Source of the DNA: UBA11704 sp964491805
GTDB lineage: Bacteria > Patescibacteriota > Minisyncoccia > Phycocordibacterales > UBA5272
Assembly: GCA_964491805.1 (NCBI GenBank)
Contig: CAZBGU010000003.1
Span: forward strand, 1-58,904
DNA length: 58,904 nucleotides
Direction of reading: 5' to 3'
In this document: positions 24,216 through 33,327 of the stretch, piece after piece
How positions within the stretch are numbered: the first letter of the stretch is position 1
Layout of the letters: each line of letters begins with the position of its first letter
Program-made: the position numbers and the translations under genes
The notes under the pieces: generated by a model
The model's database searches: none
What the model saw: only the letters and a program-made list of their open reading frames with translations
What the model was told of the DNA's origin: nothing

Positions 24216-24809
24216 ATGTATAGTATTGGAATTGATGAAGTTGGTCGTGGCCCTATAGCGGGACCTCTTGTTGTGTGTGCATGTGCAGTGAAGTCTGGAA
24301 CCGATGTCCTGTCGCTTTTTCCAAAAGGTGTACTTAAGGACTCGAAGAAATTATCAGAGAAGGTGCGTACTCATATCGTGGAGAAATTGCAGGACTATGT
24401 AGATGAAGGAGCGGTTGTTTTTGGTATTGGAGAGATGAGTGCGAATGATATCGATACGTTAGGACTCAGTCCTGCTATACGCATCGCGACAGATGCGGCA
24501 CTTAAGAAGGTTCATGCACATGGTGTACCAAAGGATTCTTTTATCTTTCTTGACGGCTCGCTTCATGTTGATGAGTCATATGCGCAAGAGACAGTGATCA
24601 AAGGTGATGAGAAGATTCTTGAGATATCACTTGCATCAATTATTGCGAAAGTGTATCGCGACACGATGATGAAAAATGTCGCAGATGCGTATCCTCTGTA
24701 CGGCTTTGCATCGCATGTTGGTTATGGCACAAAAGCGCACTATGACGCCATTGCGCAACATGGTCTCACACCATTACATAGAAAGTCGTTTTTGAAGAAA
24801 GTATTGTAA
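24216..24809 (+). CDS. rnhB: Ribonuclease HII
   Basis: A 197-residue nuclease that cuts RNA in RNA-DNA hybrids and single ribonucleotides in DNA. The metal-binding D7 and E8 lie in GIDEVGRGPIAGP, and the third aspartate is in IFLDGSLH. KGDEKILEISLASIIAKVYRD carries the conserved SIIAKV motif. TACAGT (24204-24209) is six bases before the ATG, indicating a leaderless mRNA. Confidence 0.95.
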   Translation: MYSIGIDEVGRGPIAGPLVVCACAVKSGTDVLSLFPKGVLKDSKKLSEKVRTHIVEKLQDYVDEGAVVFGIGEMSANDIDTLGLSPAIRIATDAALKKVHAHGVPKDSFIFLDGSLHVDESYAQETVIKGDEKILEISLASIIAKVYRDTMMKNVADAYPLYGFASHVGYGTKAHYDAIAQHGLTPLHRKSFLKKVL

Positions 24810-25149
24810 ATATTTTATATTGCATGCGGTTTATTTTTCATGAGGTCTAAAATATTTTTTGTACACAACTGTATCCTTTGCTTCTTGAGGTGATACTTAT
24901 GTATATATTGATTATCGCGACACAATTAATGGCTGTACTGTTCAGCAACCGGTTGGTATTGGAGATAGTGCCCCAACGAACAAGGAAGGTAGAATTAGTG
25001 TGTACAAAGATATTGTAGCTAAAATTAATGTGAAGATTAAAGAGTTTGTTTCAGGTTGGTGCGTAGATAGTGACGTATAAATAATATATACGTAGGTTTT
25101 ATTAATAGCATGATGGTTCTTTTATGTGTAGAGGAGTATACTATATTAC
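24810..25149 (+). other. 340-bp gap with a possible gene remnant
   Basis: From 24889 to TAA at 25080 one frame reads GDTYVYIDYRDTINGCTVQQ and on to SGWCVDSDV, with a protein-like composition but no start codon and a stop just upstream. A 39-codon ATG ORF in another frame begins near 24900. This may be a decayed gene end. I see nothing else here apart from the HIT promoter. Confidence 0.3.
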
Positions 25150-25533
25150 ATGAGTACAATTTTTTCAAAAATTATTTCTGGTGAAATATCTGCCTATAAA
25201 ATTTATGAGGATGATGTAGTGTGTGCTTTTCTTGACGTCAATCCAATTCAAAAAGGTCATACACTTGTCGTTCCAAAAGTTGAAGTTGATCAACTTTTCG
25301 ACCTAGATGAAAAGTTATTTGATCAGATGATGCACAGAGTCCGGTATGTTGCTCAGGTAATACAAGGGAAACTGCAGTGTAAGAGGGTGTGTATTTTTGT
25401 TGAAGGATATGGTGTCCCACACGCACATGTTCATTTGGTTCCAACGAATAAACCAGAAGATTTCGATAAGTCGTTAACATATCAGGCCACACAAGAGGAG
25501 CTAAAGGAAATGCAAATGATCCTACAGTCTTAG
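25150..25533 (+). CDS. HIT family nucleotide hydrolase
   Basis: A 127-residue histidine-triad protein of the HINT/FHIT type that cleaves nucleoside phosphoramidates or dinucleoside polyphosphates. IFSKIISGEI opens the fold, LDVNPIQKGHTLVVPK is typical, and the triad is H91-A-H93-V-H95. A substrate such as adenylylated lysine or Ap4A is possible. TATACT (25137-25142) lies seven bases before the ATG. Confidence 0.92.
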   Translation: MSTIFSKIISGEISAYKIYEDDVVCAFLDVNPIQKGHTLVVPKVEVDQLFDLDEKLFDQMMHRVRYVAQVIQGKLQCKRVCIFVEGYGVPHAHVHLVPTNKPEDFDKSLTYQATQEELKEMQMILQS

Positions 25534-25546
25534 ATTCTATTTTAAA

Positions 25547-25900
25547 ATGAAATATATCATTATTCGTACAGTTGCAGTTCTTATTACAAGTTATATTACT
25601 GGTATAGGTGTACCACTTGCTTTTTCTTCTATTCATTTTGCTTTTGGTACCGCGTGGGTAGCATTACTGACAGCGCTTACACTTGCTGTTGTGAACCATA
25701 CTATCAAACCTGTTTTTATGCTCGTTTCGATTCCAGTTAACTTGGTAACGTTAGGTCTGTTTTCGTTTGTAATTAACGGCCTCATGATACTTTTAGCAGA
25801 CAAGATCGTAACCGCTTTCGACGTGCCTTCTTTACTTATGGCGATATATTTTTCACTCGTACTTTCATGCGTGAACTGGGTACTTCATATTTTTGAGTAA
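25547..25900 (+). CDS. Phage-holin IV superfamily (YvlD-like) membrane protein
   Basis: A 117-residue protein with four hydrophobic helices. The conserved pattern VNHTIKPVFMLVSIPVNLVTLG at residues 64-85 is that of the PF04020 family (Bacillus YvlD), linked in some bacteria to envelope stress. The holin name is historical. It follows the HIT gene by 13 bp, so the two are probably cotranscribed. Confidence 0.85.
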   Translation: MKYIIIRTVAVLITSYITGIGVPLAFSSIHFAFGTAWVALLTALTLAVVNHTIKPVFMLVSIPVNLVTLGLFSFVINGLMILLADKIVTAFDVPSLLMAIYFSLVLSCVNWVLHIFE

Positions 25901-25941
25901 GTGATACGTAGTCCGGTGAGTTATGATAAAAAACTCGTTAC

Positions 25942-26418
25942 TTACCTTTTCACTTTAACATCATCAGATTGCACCTGCTCTTCTTGAATCTCCTCAACAT
26001 CCTCTTGAATTTCGTCAACATCTTTCTGAATCTCCTCAACATCCTCTTGAATTTCGTCAACATCTTTCTGAATTTCCTCAATGTCTTCTTGAATTTCCTC
26101 ATGTGCTTCTTGAATTTCTCCAACATCCTCAGCAATTTCTCCAACATCTTCCGCAATTTCGTCGATGTCTTTCTCTACACTTGCAAGTGCTCTTGCCTGG
26201 AAATTAACACTCATCTGTATAAAAATTGACAGATAAATGGCTTCGAGTGAAACAATTGTAGTAAGCACAAGAAGAACACGTTCTAGTTGAACGCCAAGAA
26301 GCACTAGAATAAATGATCCAGCAAAAAGAAGTGTGTGAATAATTACTGACCATATAGAACCAACCCATCGCGTAATAGAAAGAGCTAACAATTCAACCTT
26401 GTTTAACGGCGTTTTCAT
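25942..26418 (-). CDS. Two-helix membrane protein with heptad-repeat tail
   Basis: A 158-residue protein. Two membrane helices lie at about residues 20-40 and 45-70, with VSLEAIYLSIFIQMSVN in the DUF1003-like position. A long acidic coiled coil follows, from about 80 to 150, built of 7-residue units such as EIQEDVE and EIQKDVD. The DNA of that part is a tandem repeat with a 42-base period (25978-26160), so copy number may vary between strains. Its function is unknown; it could anchor a coiled-coil rod to the membrane. A TATAGT box lies nine bases before the ATG. Confidence 0.7.
   Translation of the reverse strand: MKTPLNKVELLALSITRWVGSIWSVIIHTLLFAGSFILVLLGVQLERVLLVLTTIVSLEAIYLSIFIQMSVNFQARALASVEKDIDEIAEDVGEIAEDVGEIQEAHEEIQEDIEEIQKDVDEIQEDVEEIQKDVDEIQEDVEEIQEEQVQSDDVKVKR
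25977..26165. repeat. 42-bp tandem repeat in the coiled-coil region
   Basis: Units of 42 bases (14 residues), with a 21-base half-period, repeat with few differences across this stretch and become more divergent toward 26165. Confidence 0.75.
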
Positions 26419-26457
26419 GATATTTCCACTATATCATGAAAGTGGTAGAATGAGTTA

Positions 26458-27594
26458 ATGATAGTAACAATAGTAATTATCGTAGCTCTTTTGTTTCTTG
26501 TTGGTGTCGTTTCTGGTGCTCGGTTTATTTACTCAATAGCATCATCTCATAACCACTCTATGCAATCAGATATAAAAACAAAGGCCCTAGATATTTTTGT
26601 CTATTTAGGGATTGGGATTTCTTTGGTAACGTCGGTCACTAATTTGCTGCAGATTTTATTCGCCGCAGTTGACAGAAAATTTGTAGACGTACTTAATCCA
26701 ATTTTTTATGTGGACACAACACAGTCCGATGTTCGATTTGCTATAGCGTCGCTTGTGGTTATGTTTCCGATCTACATCGGCCTATCATGGTATACGTCGA
26801 AGGATATTTCTAAGTTCTTGTATAAGCAAGATATACCTGTGCGAAAGATGATGGTATATTGCACACTTTTCGTTGCTATCCTTACATTGATAGGAACTCT
26901 TGTGTCGCTCATTTATACATATTTAGGTGGAGAATTATCAGTGCGTTTTGTACTAAAGGCAGCTAGTGTTTTTGCTGTAGCTTTGGCCCTGTTCGGATAC
27001 TACTATTACTCACTTCGTCGTGACTATGCAATAAAGACAAGCTTGCCTCGTATTATCACATCCCTTGCTTCTCTTGTTGTTATTGTCTGTGTTGTGTGGA
27101 GTGTTTCGGTTATTGGTAGTCCAAGTATGATGCGTGCAAAGAAAATTGATAGCACACGCTTGTCAGATATATCTCGTATTCAACAAGAGGTTCTTAATCG
27201 GCTGAATGCAACAGATAAATTACCATCAACACTTTCTGAACTAGATAATGTATTTCAGGGCTATAAGGTTCCTGTTGATCCAATTACTCATGAAGCATAT
27301 ATATATAAAATTACACAGCAACCAGTTATAAAAATGAGCTCAGTGTCTAACCGAAAGGAGATGGTTTCAAACGCTGTCTTTGAATTGTGTGCAACCTTTG
27401 AGACTGTTCGTGAAGTTGATTCACGTGGTGTAAGTGTTCCTGTAACAGAAAAAGGGGGAGCTATGATGACAGATAGTTTTTATTCGGCTGCAAATTACTA
27501 CTATGATGGAGATTCTTCACCATTCTGGAATCATGGTATTGGTGAAACATGTTTTAAACGAATTATTTCTGCGGACTTGTATTACGGTCACTAG
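26458..27594 (+). CDS. DUF5671 family membrane protein
   Basis: A 378-residue protein. The N-terminal 215 residues hold about six membrane segments with the DUF5671 pattern (ALDIFVYLGIGISLVTSVTNL and YIGLSWYTSKDI). The C-terminal 160 residues are extracytoplasmic or soluble (RLSDISRIQQEVLNRLNATDKLPSTLSELD), like the pilin-type tails seen in CPR relatives, and include YKVPVDPITHEAYIYK. Its function is unknown. TAGAAT (26446-26451) lies six bases before the ATG. It is divergent from the coiled-coil gene. Confidence 0.78.
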   Translation: MIVTIVIIVALLFLVGVVSGARFIYSIASSHNHSMQSDIKTKALDIFVYLGIGISLVTSVTNLLQILFAAVDRKFVDVLNPIFYVDTTQSDVRFAIASLVVMFPIYIGLSWYTSKDISKFLYKQDIPVRKMMVYCTLFVAILTLIGTLVSLIYTYLGGELSVRFVLKAASVFAVALALFGYYYYSLRRDYAIKTSLPRIITSLASLVVIVCVVWSVSVIGSPSMMRAKKIDSTRLSDISRIQQEVLNRLNATDKLPSTLSELDNVFQGYKVPVDPITHEAYIYKITQQPVIKMSSVSNRKEMVSNAVFELCATFETVREVDSRGVSVPVTEKGGAMMTDSFYSAANYYYDGDSSPFWNHGIGETCFKRIISADLYYGH

Positions 27595-27700
27595 TGTTTT
27601 AGATTGGCGTTTGCGCTAATTATGTATTTGTATACAAAGGCATATCATTATTGTTGTGCATTTGTAGTTTTGTGATGAATGAGATGTGTGCGGATATGTT

Positions 27701-27728
27701 TTGATTGATTATGATAATTTGCTAGTAT
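27701..27728 (+). promoter_or_regulatory. leuS promoter
   Basis: TTGATT (27701-27706), 16-base spacer, TAGTAT (27723-27728), then seven bases to the ATG. Confidence 0.55.
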
Positions 27729-27735
27729 AAGAAGT

Positions 27736-30573
27736 ATGAAGTTATACGATCACAAAACCAACGATAGTAAGTGGCAAAAAAAATGGGAAGAAGAGAAACT
27801 CTATGCTACTCCAAAAATTCCTGGTAAAAAAAAGGCGTATATCCTTGACATGTTTCCATACCCGTCGGGTGAAGGTTTACATGTCGGACACCCGAAAGGT
27901 TATATTGCTACTGATATTTATTCTCGCTTTAAGCGTATGAATGGTTATGATGTGCTTCATCCGATGGGGTGGGATGCTTTCGGGCTTCCTGCAGAGCAGT
28001 TTGCATTAAAACATAAAATTCACCCTCGTGTCGCAGTAGAAAAGAATATTGCAAATTTTAAGCAGCAACTTTCACATATTGGTTGTGATTATGATTGGTC
28101 TCGAGAGATTAATACAACAGATCCTGGTTTTTATAAATGGACTCAGTGGATTTTTACTAAATTGTATGAGAAAGGCTTAGCTTATGAAAGTAATGAACCG
28201 ATTAATTGGTGCCCTTCGTGCAAGACAGGTCTTGCTAACGAAGATCTTGATGGTGACAAGTGTGAACGATGTGATAGTGTTGTAGAAAAAAAGCCTATTA
28301 GACAGTGGGTGCTTAGAATTACTAAGTATGCAGATAGAATGCTCTCTGATCTTGATACGCTTGCTTGGCCGGAAGGAGTTAAGCTTGCTCAGAAGAATTG
28401 GATAGGAAGAAGCGAAGGAGTGGAATTTGATTTTGAAATAGCCGATAAGCAACATGAGAAAATTCGAGTATTTACCACGAGGCCAGACACTCTTTTTGGA
28501 GCAACATTTGTTGCTATTTCTGCAGAGTTTGCATCGTCGTGGTTTGATAGAGGTTTTATAAAGAGTAATGATATAAAGAATTTTATTACTAAGGTGCTTG
28601 AAGACAAGAAGAAGGAAAATGATTATACAGTTGTTCCAGAAAAGGAAGGTATGTTCACTGGTGTATATGCAATCAATCCTGCTACCAAAGAAAAGATACC
28701 AGTATGGATTGCTAACTATGTGTTAGGTTCTGTTGGAACAGGAGCAATTATGGCAGTACCTGCTCATGATGGGCGTGACTATGAATTTGCAAAGAAATAT
28801 TCTATACCAGTCAAGGAAGTGATTGCTGGTGTGTATGGTGAAAAAGCGAATAGCGCAACTGAACGAAATAGGGTTGGTTTTATTATTGAAAATGAAGGAA
28901 AGTTTCTTTGTGAAGAGGTCATTTCTGGCGAAACGAAGTTTAGCAGTAAGTATATTCTTTTAGGGGGTGGTATTAAAGAAGGGGAAGAGATTTTTTCTGC
29001 CATGAAAAGAGAATTATTTGAAGAGACTGGTGTTAATAACATAGAAGATGTTGTATACCTTGGAACGTATCGTCTTAATTGGTTTTCAAAAAACAGAAAT
29101 CAAGAACGTACACAGTTACATTCTATTTTTAGTGTAAAGGTGGATGCTGCAGAAATTGCTGAGAATAAAAATGAAGCGATCCTTGCGTGGCTTACAGCAG
29201 AAGAATTATCGGCAGCACTAAAGAATGAATCTCCAGATCAGTACGCTGCATTTCAAAAGTATCTTTCTCGTAACGTTGGTGTTTATACTGAAGATGATGG
29301 TGAGCTTATTAATTCTGATACGTTTACGGGTCTCACGTCTCTACAGGCAAGAGAGCAGATTACTAAAGATTTCAATGGAGAAAAAGTTGTTACATACAAG
29401 ATTCAGGATTGGGTTTTTGCTCGTCAGCGTTATTGGGGAGAACCGTTTCCTGTGGTGAGAGATACTTCTGGCCAGGTATATATGGTAGATGAGAGTGAAT
29501 TACCAGTATTGCTTCCTCTTGTTGAAAGCTACGAGCCAACTGGAACAGGCGAGTCACCACTTGCTGCTATTACTGACTGGGTTAATGTTCGTGGTTATAT
29601 TACTGAGAAAGGAACGTTTAAACAGTCTTCCGATGGTGATATGTTTACGAGAGAGACAAACACAATGCCACAATGGGCTGGATCATCATGGTACTATTTA
29701 CGTTTTCTTGATCCACACAATAACGCAACATTGGTCGATGCTTCTATAGAGAAAGCCTGGTCACCTGTTGATGTTTATGTTGGTGGCGATCATGCAACTA
29801 GACACCTTATTTATGCACGTTTTTGGCATAAGTTTCTTTATGATATTGGTGCGGTAAGCACTATAGAACCATTCTCTCGTCTTGAATTTCTCGGATTTAT
29901 TCTTGCGGAAGATGGTCGTAAGATGAGCAAGCGCTGGGGTAATATTATCAACCCGGATGATGTTGTTGTTGAGTATGGTGCAGATACACTTCGAGTGTAT
30001 GAGATGTTCATGGCGCCGTTTGAGCAGACTGCCGCATGGAGTACTTCAAGTATTAAGGGTGCAGACAAGTTTCTTGACCGAGTATACGCACTAAGACATG
30101 CCTGTGGAGACTCTAGCACCGTTGAGGTATCTCTTCATAAGACTATCAAAAAAGTCACAGAAGATATTGAAAATTTTAAGTTTAATACTGCGATTTCATC
30201 GATGATGATTCTTGTTAACGAGATGGAGACGGGTTCTTATACAAAAGACGACTATAAAAATCTCCTTCAGATCTTATCACCATTTGCTCCGCATCTTACT
30301 GAGGAATGTTTCTCTGATTTGGGTGAAACTTCATCTATTCACACAACCACGTGGCCATCGTATGACGTAGAAAAAACAGTTGAAGCAACTGTAACAGTTG
30401 CTTTTCAGGTTTCTGGCAGGTTGCGTGGGACTGTTGAAGTAGTACGTAATCTCGACGATTCTGCGCTTATTGATACTATAAAAAAGCATGAAATGTACAA
30501 AAAATATGTTGCAGACCATGAGCCAAAAAAGATCATTATTGTTAAAAATAAGATTATTAACATCGTCATTTGA
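27736..30573 (+). CDS. leuS: Leucyl-tRNA synthetase with embedded Nudix domain
   Basis: A 945-residue enzyme that charges tRNA-Leu. HVGH is at 49-52, a zinc module begins with C159-x2-C162, the editing-site TTRPDT is at 247-252 and HDGRD at 344-348, and KMSKR is at 729-733. Between the editing Asp region and YTEDDGELINS, where other LeuRS have a short link, there is an insert of about 145 residues (about 368-512). It contains a perfect Nudix box: G411, E417, R425-E426, E429-E430, G432, V433. The Nudix domain might hydrolyse Ap4A or another nucleotide by-product. All catalytic and editing motifs seem intact, so this is a true fusion, not a broken gene. Confidence 0.95.
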   Translation: MKLYDHKTNDSKWQKKWEEEKLYATPKIPGKKKAYILDMFPYPSGEGLHVGHPKGYIATDIYSRFKRMNGYDVLHPMGWDAFGLPAEQFALKHKIHPRVAVEKNIANFKQQLSHIGCDYDWSREINTTDPGFYKWTQWIFTKLYEKGLAYESNEPINWCPSCKTGLANEDLDGDKCERCDSVVEKKPIRQWVLRITKYADRMLSDLDTLAWPEGVKLAQKNWIGRSEGVEFDFEIADKQHEKIRVFTTRPDTLFGATFVAISAEFASSWFDRGFIKSNDIKNFITKVLEDKKKENDYTVVPEKEGMFTGVYAINPATKEKIPVWIANYVLGSVGTGAIMAVPAHDGRDYEFAKKYSIPVKEVIAGVYGEKANSATERNRVGFIIENEGKFLCEEVISGETKFSSKYILLGGGIKEGEEIFSAMKRELFEETGVNNIEDVVYLGTYRLNWFSKNRNQERTQLHSIFSVKVDAAEIAENKNEAILAWLTAEELSAALKNESPDQYAAFQKYLSRNVGVYTEDDGELINSDTFTGLTSLQAREQITKDFNGEKVVTYKIQDWVFARQRYWGEPFPVVRDTSGQVYMVDESELPVLLPLVESYEPTGTGESPLAAITDWVNVRGYITEKGTFKQSSDGDMFTRETNTMPQWAGSSWYYLRFLDPHNNATLVDASIEKAWSPVDVYVGGDHATRHLIYARFWHKFLYDIGAVSTIEPFSRLEFLGFILAEDGRKMSKRWGNIINPDDVVVEYGADTLRVYEMFMAPFEQTAAWSTSSIKGADKFLDRVYALRHACGDSSTVEVSLHKTIKKVTEDIENFKFNTAISSMMILVNEMETGSYTKDDYKNLLQILSPFAPHLTEECFSDLGETSSIHTTTWPSYDVEKTVEATVTVAFQVSGRLRGTVEVVRNLDDSALIDTIKKHEMYKKYVADHEPKKIIIVKNKIINIVI

Positions 30574-30580
30574 TAACTAT

Positions 30581-30609
30581 TTGACGTTTTTGGCAAATTC
30601 TGGTAGAAT
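30581..30609 (+). promoter_or_regulatory. Promoter of the sigma-4/HARE gene
   Basis: TTGACG (30581-30586), 17-base spacer, TAGAAT (30604-30609). Confidence 0.7.
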
Positions 30610-30636
30610 AAGGTAACTTTAATGTAATAACATCAT

Positions 30637-31665
30637 ATGTCAGGTATCACTTTTAAACCCAAAGCTGTGTCAAAAAAGCTTCTTACGACGCTTAATCCAA
30701 GAACACGAGAAATCGTGGTAAATCGTTATGGTCTTGAAAAGGAGGCAAGAATGACCCTTGAGGCTATAGGTAAGACATATGATATTACTCGTGAGCGAGT
30801 TCGACAGATTGAAAATTTTGCCCTAGCTTCAATTAAAAAATCAAAAGAGTATCAGGAACATATGTTTGTTTTTGCTGAGCTTAAGAAAATTGTTGCTGAG
30901 CTTGGTTCTGTCGTTTCAGAGGATCATCTCATGCGACATATTTCTAAAGATCCTGTAATACAGAATCATATCAATTTATATCTTGCTTTAGGTGAAGATT
31001 TTAAAAAACATAAAGAGGATGATCATTTCCATGCGCACTTTTCTACTGACGATAAAACAGCAACACATGTTCGTGAAGCTCTTACCAAGCTTTATTCATC
31101 TATTAACGAGGAAGATCTTGTAAGTGAAGAGGAAGTCTTTAGTCGCTTTATGGGGCATCTTACTGAACTTATAGCTGAGTATAAAGATAATAAAGAAATT
31201 ATCTATAGATACTTAGCACTCTCGAAAGTTATTGGCAAGAATCAACTTAGTGAGTGGGGACGTACATCCTCTCCACATGTTAAAGCACGCGGAATCAAGG
31301 ACTACGCTTATCTTATTATGCGTCGCGCTGGGCATCCAATGCACTTTAAGGAAGTTGCTCAAGAAATAAATAAGACATTTGGTAAGAAGGCACATGTTGC
31401 AACATGCCATAACGAGCTTATTAAGGATTCTCGTTTTGTATTGGTGGGTCGAGGTATGTACGGTCTCAAAGAATGGGGACACACAGGAGGCGTTGTACGT
31501 GATGTTATTACAGAAGTTCTTAAGGAGGCAGGTCGTCCACTTCCAAAAGAGGAGGTTATTAAAAGAGTTCTTGCTAAAAGAATTGTTAAGCCAAATACTG
31601 TACTTGTCAATCTTCAGAATACAAAACATTTTCGCAAGGTTGCGGGTGATTATACTCTTGCGTAG
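30637..31665 (+). CDS. Sigma region 4-like/HARE-HTH DNA-binding protein
   Basis: A 342-residue protein. Residues 20-70 match sigma-70 region 4, with TLEAIGKTYDITRERVRQIENFALASIKK as its helix-turn-helix; no region 2 precedes it. The middle is helical. Residues about 228-283 (YAYLIMRRAGHPMHFKEVAQEI through FVLVGRGMYGLKEW) resemble the HARE-HTH domain of RNA polymerase delta (RpoE), and a second winged-helix-like part follows to the end. It may bind RNA polymerase or promoters as a regulator. The near-consensus promoter suggests high expression. Confidence 0.75.
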   Translation: MSGITFKPKAVSKKLLTTLNPRTREIVVNRYGLEKEARMTLEAIGKTYDITRERVRQIENFALASIKKSKEYQEHMFVFAELKKIVAELGSVVSEDHLMRHISKDPVIQNHINLYLALGEDFKKHKEDDHFHAHFSTDDKTATHVREALTKLYSSINEEDLVSEEEVFSRFMGHLTELIAEYKDNKEIIYRYLALSKVIGKNQLSEWGRTSSPHVKARGIKDYAYLIMRRAGHPMHFKEVAQEINKTFGKKAHVATCHNELIKDSRFVLVGRGMYGLKEWGHTGGVVRDVITEVLKEAGRPLPKEEVIKRVLAKRIVKPNTVLVNLQNTKHFRKVAGDYTLA

Positions 31666-31685
31666 ATTTTGCTTAAAATTTGTGT

Positions 31686-31725
31686 AAACAAAAACACGAG
31701 GCCAAGGGTCTTCGTGTTTTTGTTT
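31686..31725 (+). terminator. Terminator after the sigma-4/HARE gene
   Basis: The perfect 14-base arms 31686-31699 and 31712-31725 have a GTGTTTTTGTTT 3' side. Confidence 0.8.
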
Positions 31726-31785
31726 TGCGCTCTTGCTAACAGTCATGTGCTACAGGCTCTTAGATGATCATGGTATACTTTTTGT

Positions 31786-33327
31786 ATGCAATTTCTTATT
31801 GATATAGGGTTAACGCTCCTCTATGTTTGTATTTTTCTTTTGATATGTGCGTGGTTGTGGCGATTTTGGATGATGTATGTGAATCACAAGTTTTTGAGTG
31901 GGTTAAGCTGGGTAATACTTGAAATTAAACTACCTCGAGAGATCAATAAGTCTCCACTTGCTACAGAGATTGCACTAGCGAGCTTGCTTCAAGGAGGGGG
32001 GATTTCGAATAAGTATTCAATCCTATTTAAGGGCGGGCTGCCAGCATATTCTTCACTTGAAATAGCTTCTATTGAGGGTGTTATCCACTTTTATATTCGT
32101 ATACAGACTAAGTTTAGGCCATTGGTGGAGGCTAATTTTTACGCTCAATATCCAGGCATAGAAATTGTTGAAGCGGAGGATTATACAAAGTTGATTCGTT
32201 ATCATCATCTAACAAAAGAGACTTCAGCATGGGGTGCATCATACAGGACATCAAAAACCTGGAAACCAGTTAATCCTGAAACTGGAAAAGAGTATGAAAA
32301 TAAGGATGGCAAACCATATGAGATGAAGGCGGATTTTCTCCCAATTAAGACATATGTTGACTTTGGTCTGGATAAGGATCCAAAAGAGGAGTTCAAAATT
32401 GATCCAATTACACCGCTCCTTGAGTTTATGGGAGGCATAGGTAAGGGTGAACACTTTTGGTTTCAGATCCTTGTGCAGGATGAGAGTGTTTATAACGACA
32501 AAAAGTTTCCAAAGTTTTATCTTAACGAAATATCTCATGAGCATTGGAATTTGAAAGATATGGCAGACAAATTCAAGAAGCAGAAGAGAACTTCTGGATA
32601 TATTACACATGGACAACAAGTTCTTGACGAGTATGGCTATGAAAGATTTAGAGACGAACCAGATGGTTTTGATGAAAATAATAAGCCAAAATTTAAGAAA
32701 GTTCCACTTACTTATAACTTTGAAAAAGATAAGCAAAAAGAGGCAAAGCCAATTGGGAAAAAAGAGATGGAGCTTACTTTTGAAGAGAAGCTTGAGCTTG
32801 AGTCTGTTAATAAGAAGTTCTCAAAGCCTCTCGCCTTATGTGTCATGCGTCTTATGTATGTTACAAAGAAGGAGAATTTCAAATCAGCGCAGATCCAGAA
32901 TATACTCTCGTTTACCAAGCCATACGTAAGTAGTGGCGTTAACTCTTTTGCTCCCACCACTACAGAGCCATATGATTATCCTTGGCAGAATATTGGTGGC
33001 AAAAGAGTTGCATGGAGAACAGAGGAGATGTTCGAAGAGTACGTAGAGCGTGAAGGATTTTTCCCGCACATTACGAAGCGTGAGGGATTAGACCGTTGGG
33101 AAGATATGGTTTTTTGGGCTTCAAGTATGAAGCAACGTAAAATCTTTAGAATGTTGTACGAATCAATATTCCATCCATTTGACCATCCTCATGCAGATGA
33201 CGCCTTTGTCCTTAATCTAGAAGAGCTTGCTACGTTGTGGCATCTTCCTGGAGCTGTCGCCGGAACTCCTACACTTCCACGAATTGATAGTAATAAAGGC
33301 GTTGCACCGGTCAATCTTCCGATCTAA
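31786..33327 (+). CDS. DUF8128-like membrane-anchored protein
   Basis: A 513-residue protein with one N-terminal membrane helix (about residues 5-28) and a large soluble part. The C-terminal NLEELATLWHLPG and LPRIDSNKGVAPVNLP resemble the stretch that, in CPR TraD/VirD4-like ATPases, links an N-terminal module to the motor domain. Here the protein stops at that point, so it looks like the module without its ATPase. That comparison is from memory. TATACT (31774-31779) is six bases before the ATG. Its stop overlaps the mltG start by one base (TAATG). Confidence 0.6.
   Translation: MQFLIDIGLTLLYVCIFLLICAWLWRFWMMYVNHKFLSGLSWVILEIKLPREINKSPLATEIALASLLQGGGISNKYSILFKGGLPAYSSLEIASIEGVIHFYIRIQTKFRPLVEANFYAQYPGIEIVEAEDYTKLIRYHHLTKETSAWGASYRTSKTWKPVNPETGKEYENKDGKPYEMKADFLPIKTYVDFGLDKDPKEEFKIDPITPLLEFMGGIGKGEHFWFQILVQDESVYNDKKFPKFYLNEISHEHWNLKDMADKFKKQKRTSGYITHGQQVLDEYGYERFRDEPDGFDENNKPKFKKVPLTYNFEKDKQKEAKPIGKKEMELTFEEKLELESVNKKFSKPLALCVMRLMYVTKKENFKSAQIQNILSFTKPYVSSGVNSFAPTTTEPYDYPWQNIGGKRVAWRTEEMFEEYVEREGFFPHITKREGLDRWEDMVFWASSMKQRKIFRMLYESIFHPFDHPHADDAFVLNLEELATLWHLPGAVAGTPTLPRIDSNKGVAPVNLPI

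Noticed and set aside
25969..26229. Plus-strand frame of repeated Leu/Asn/Phe units
   Set aside because: It is the antisense shadow of the coiled-coil tandem repeat. The minus-strand frame has a promoter, membrane helices and a sound start.
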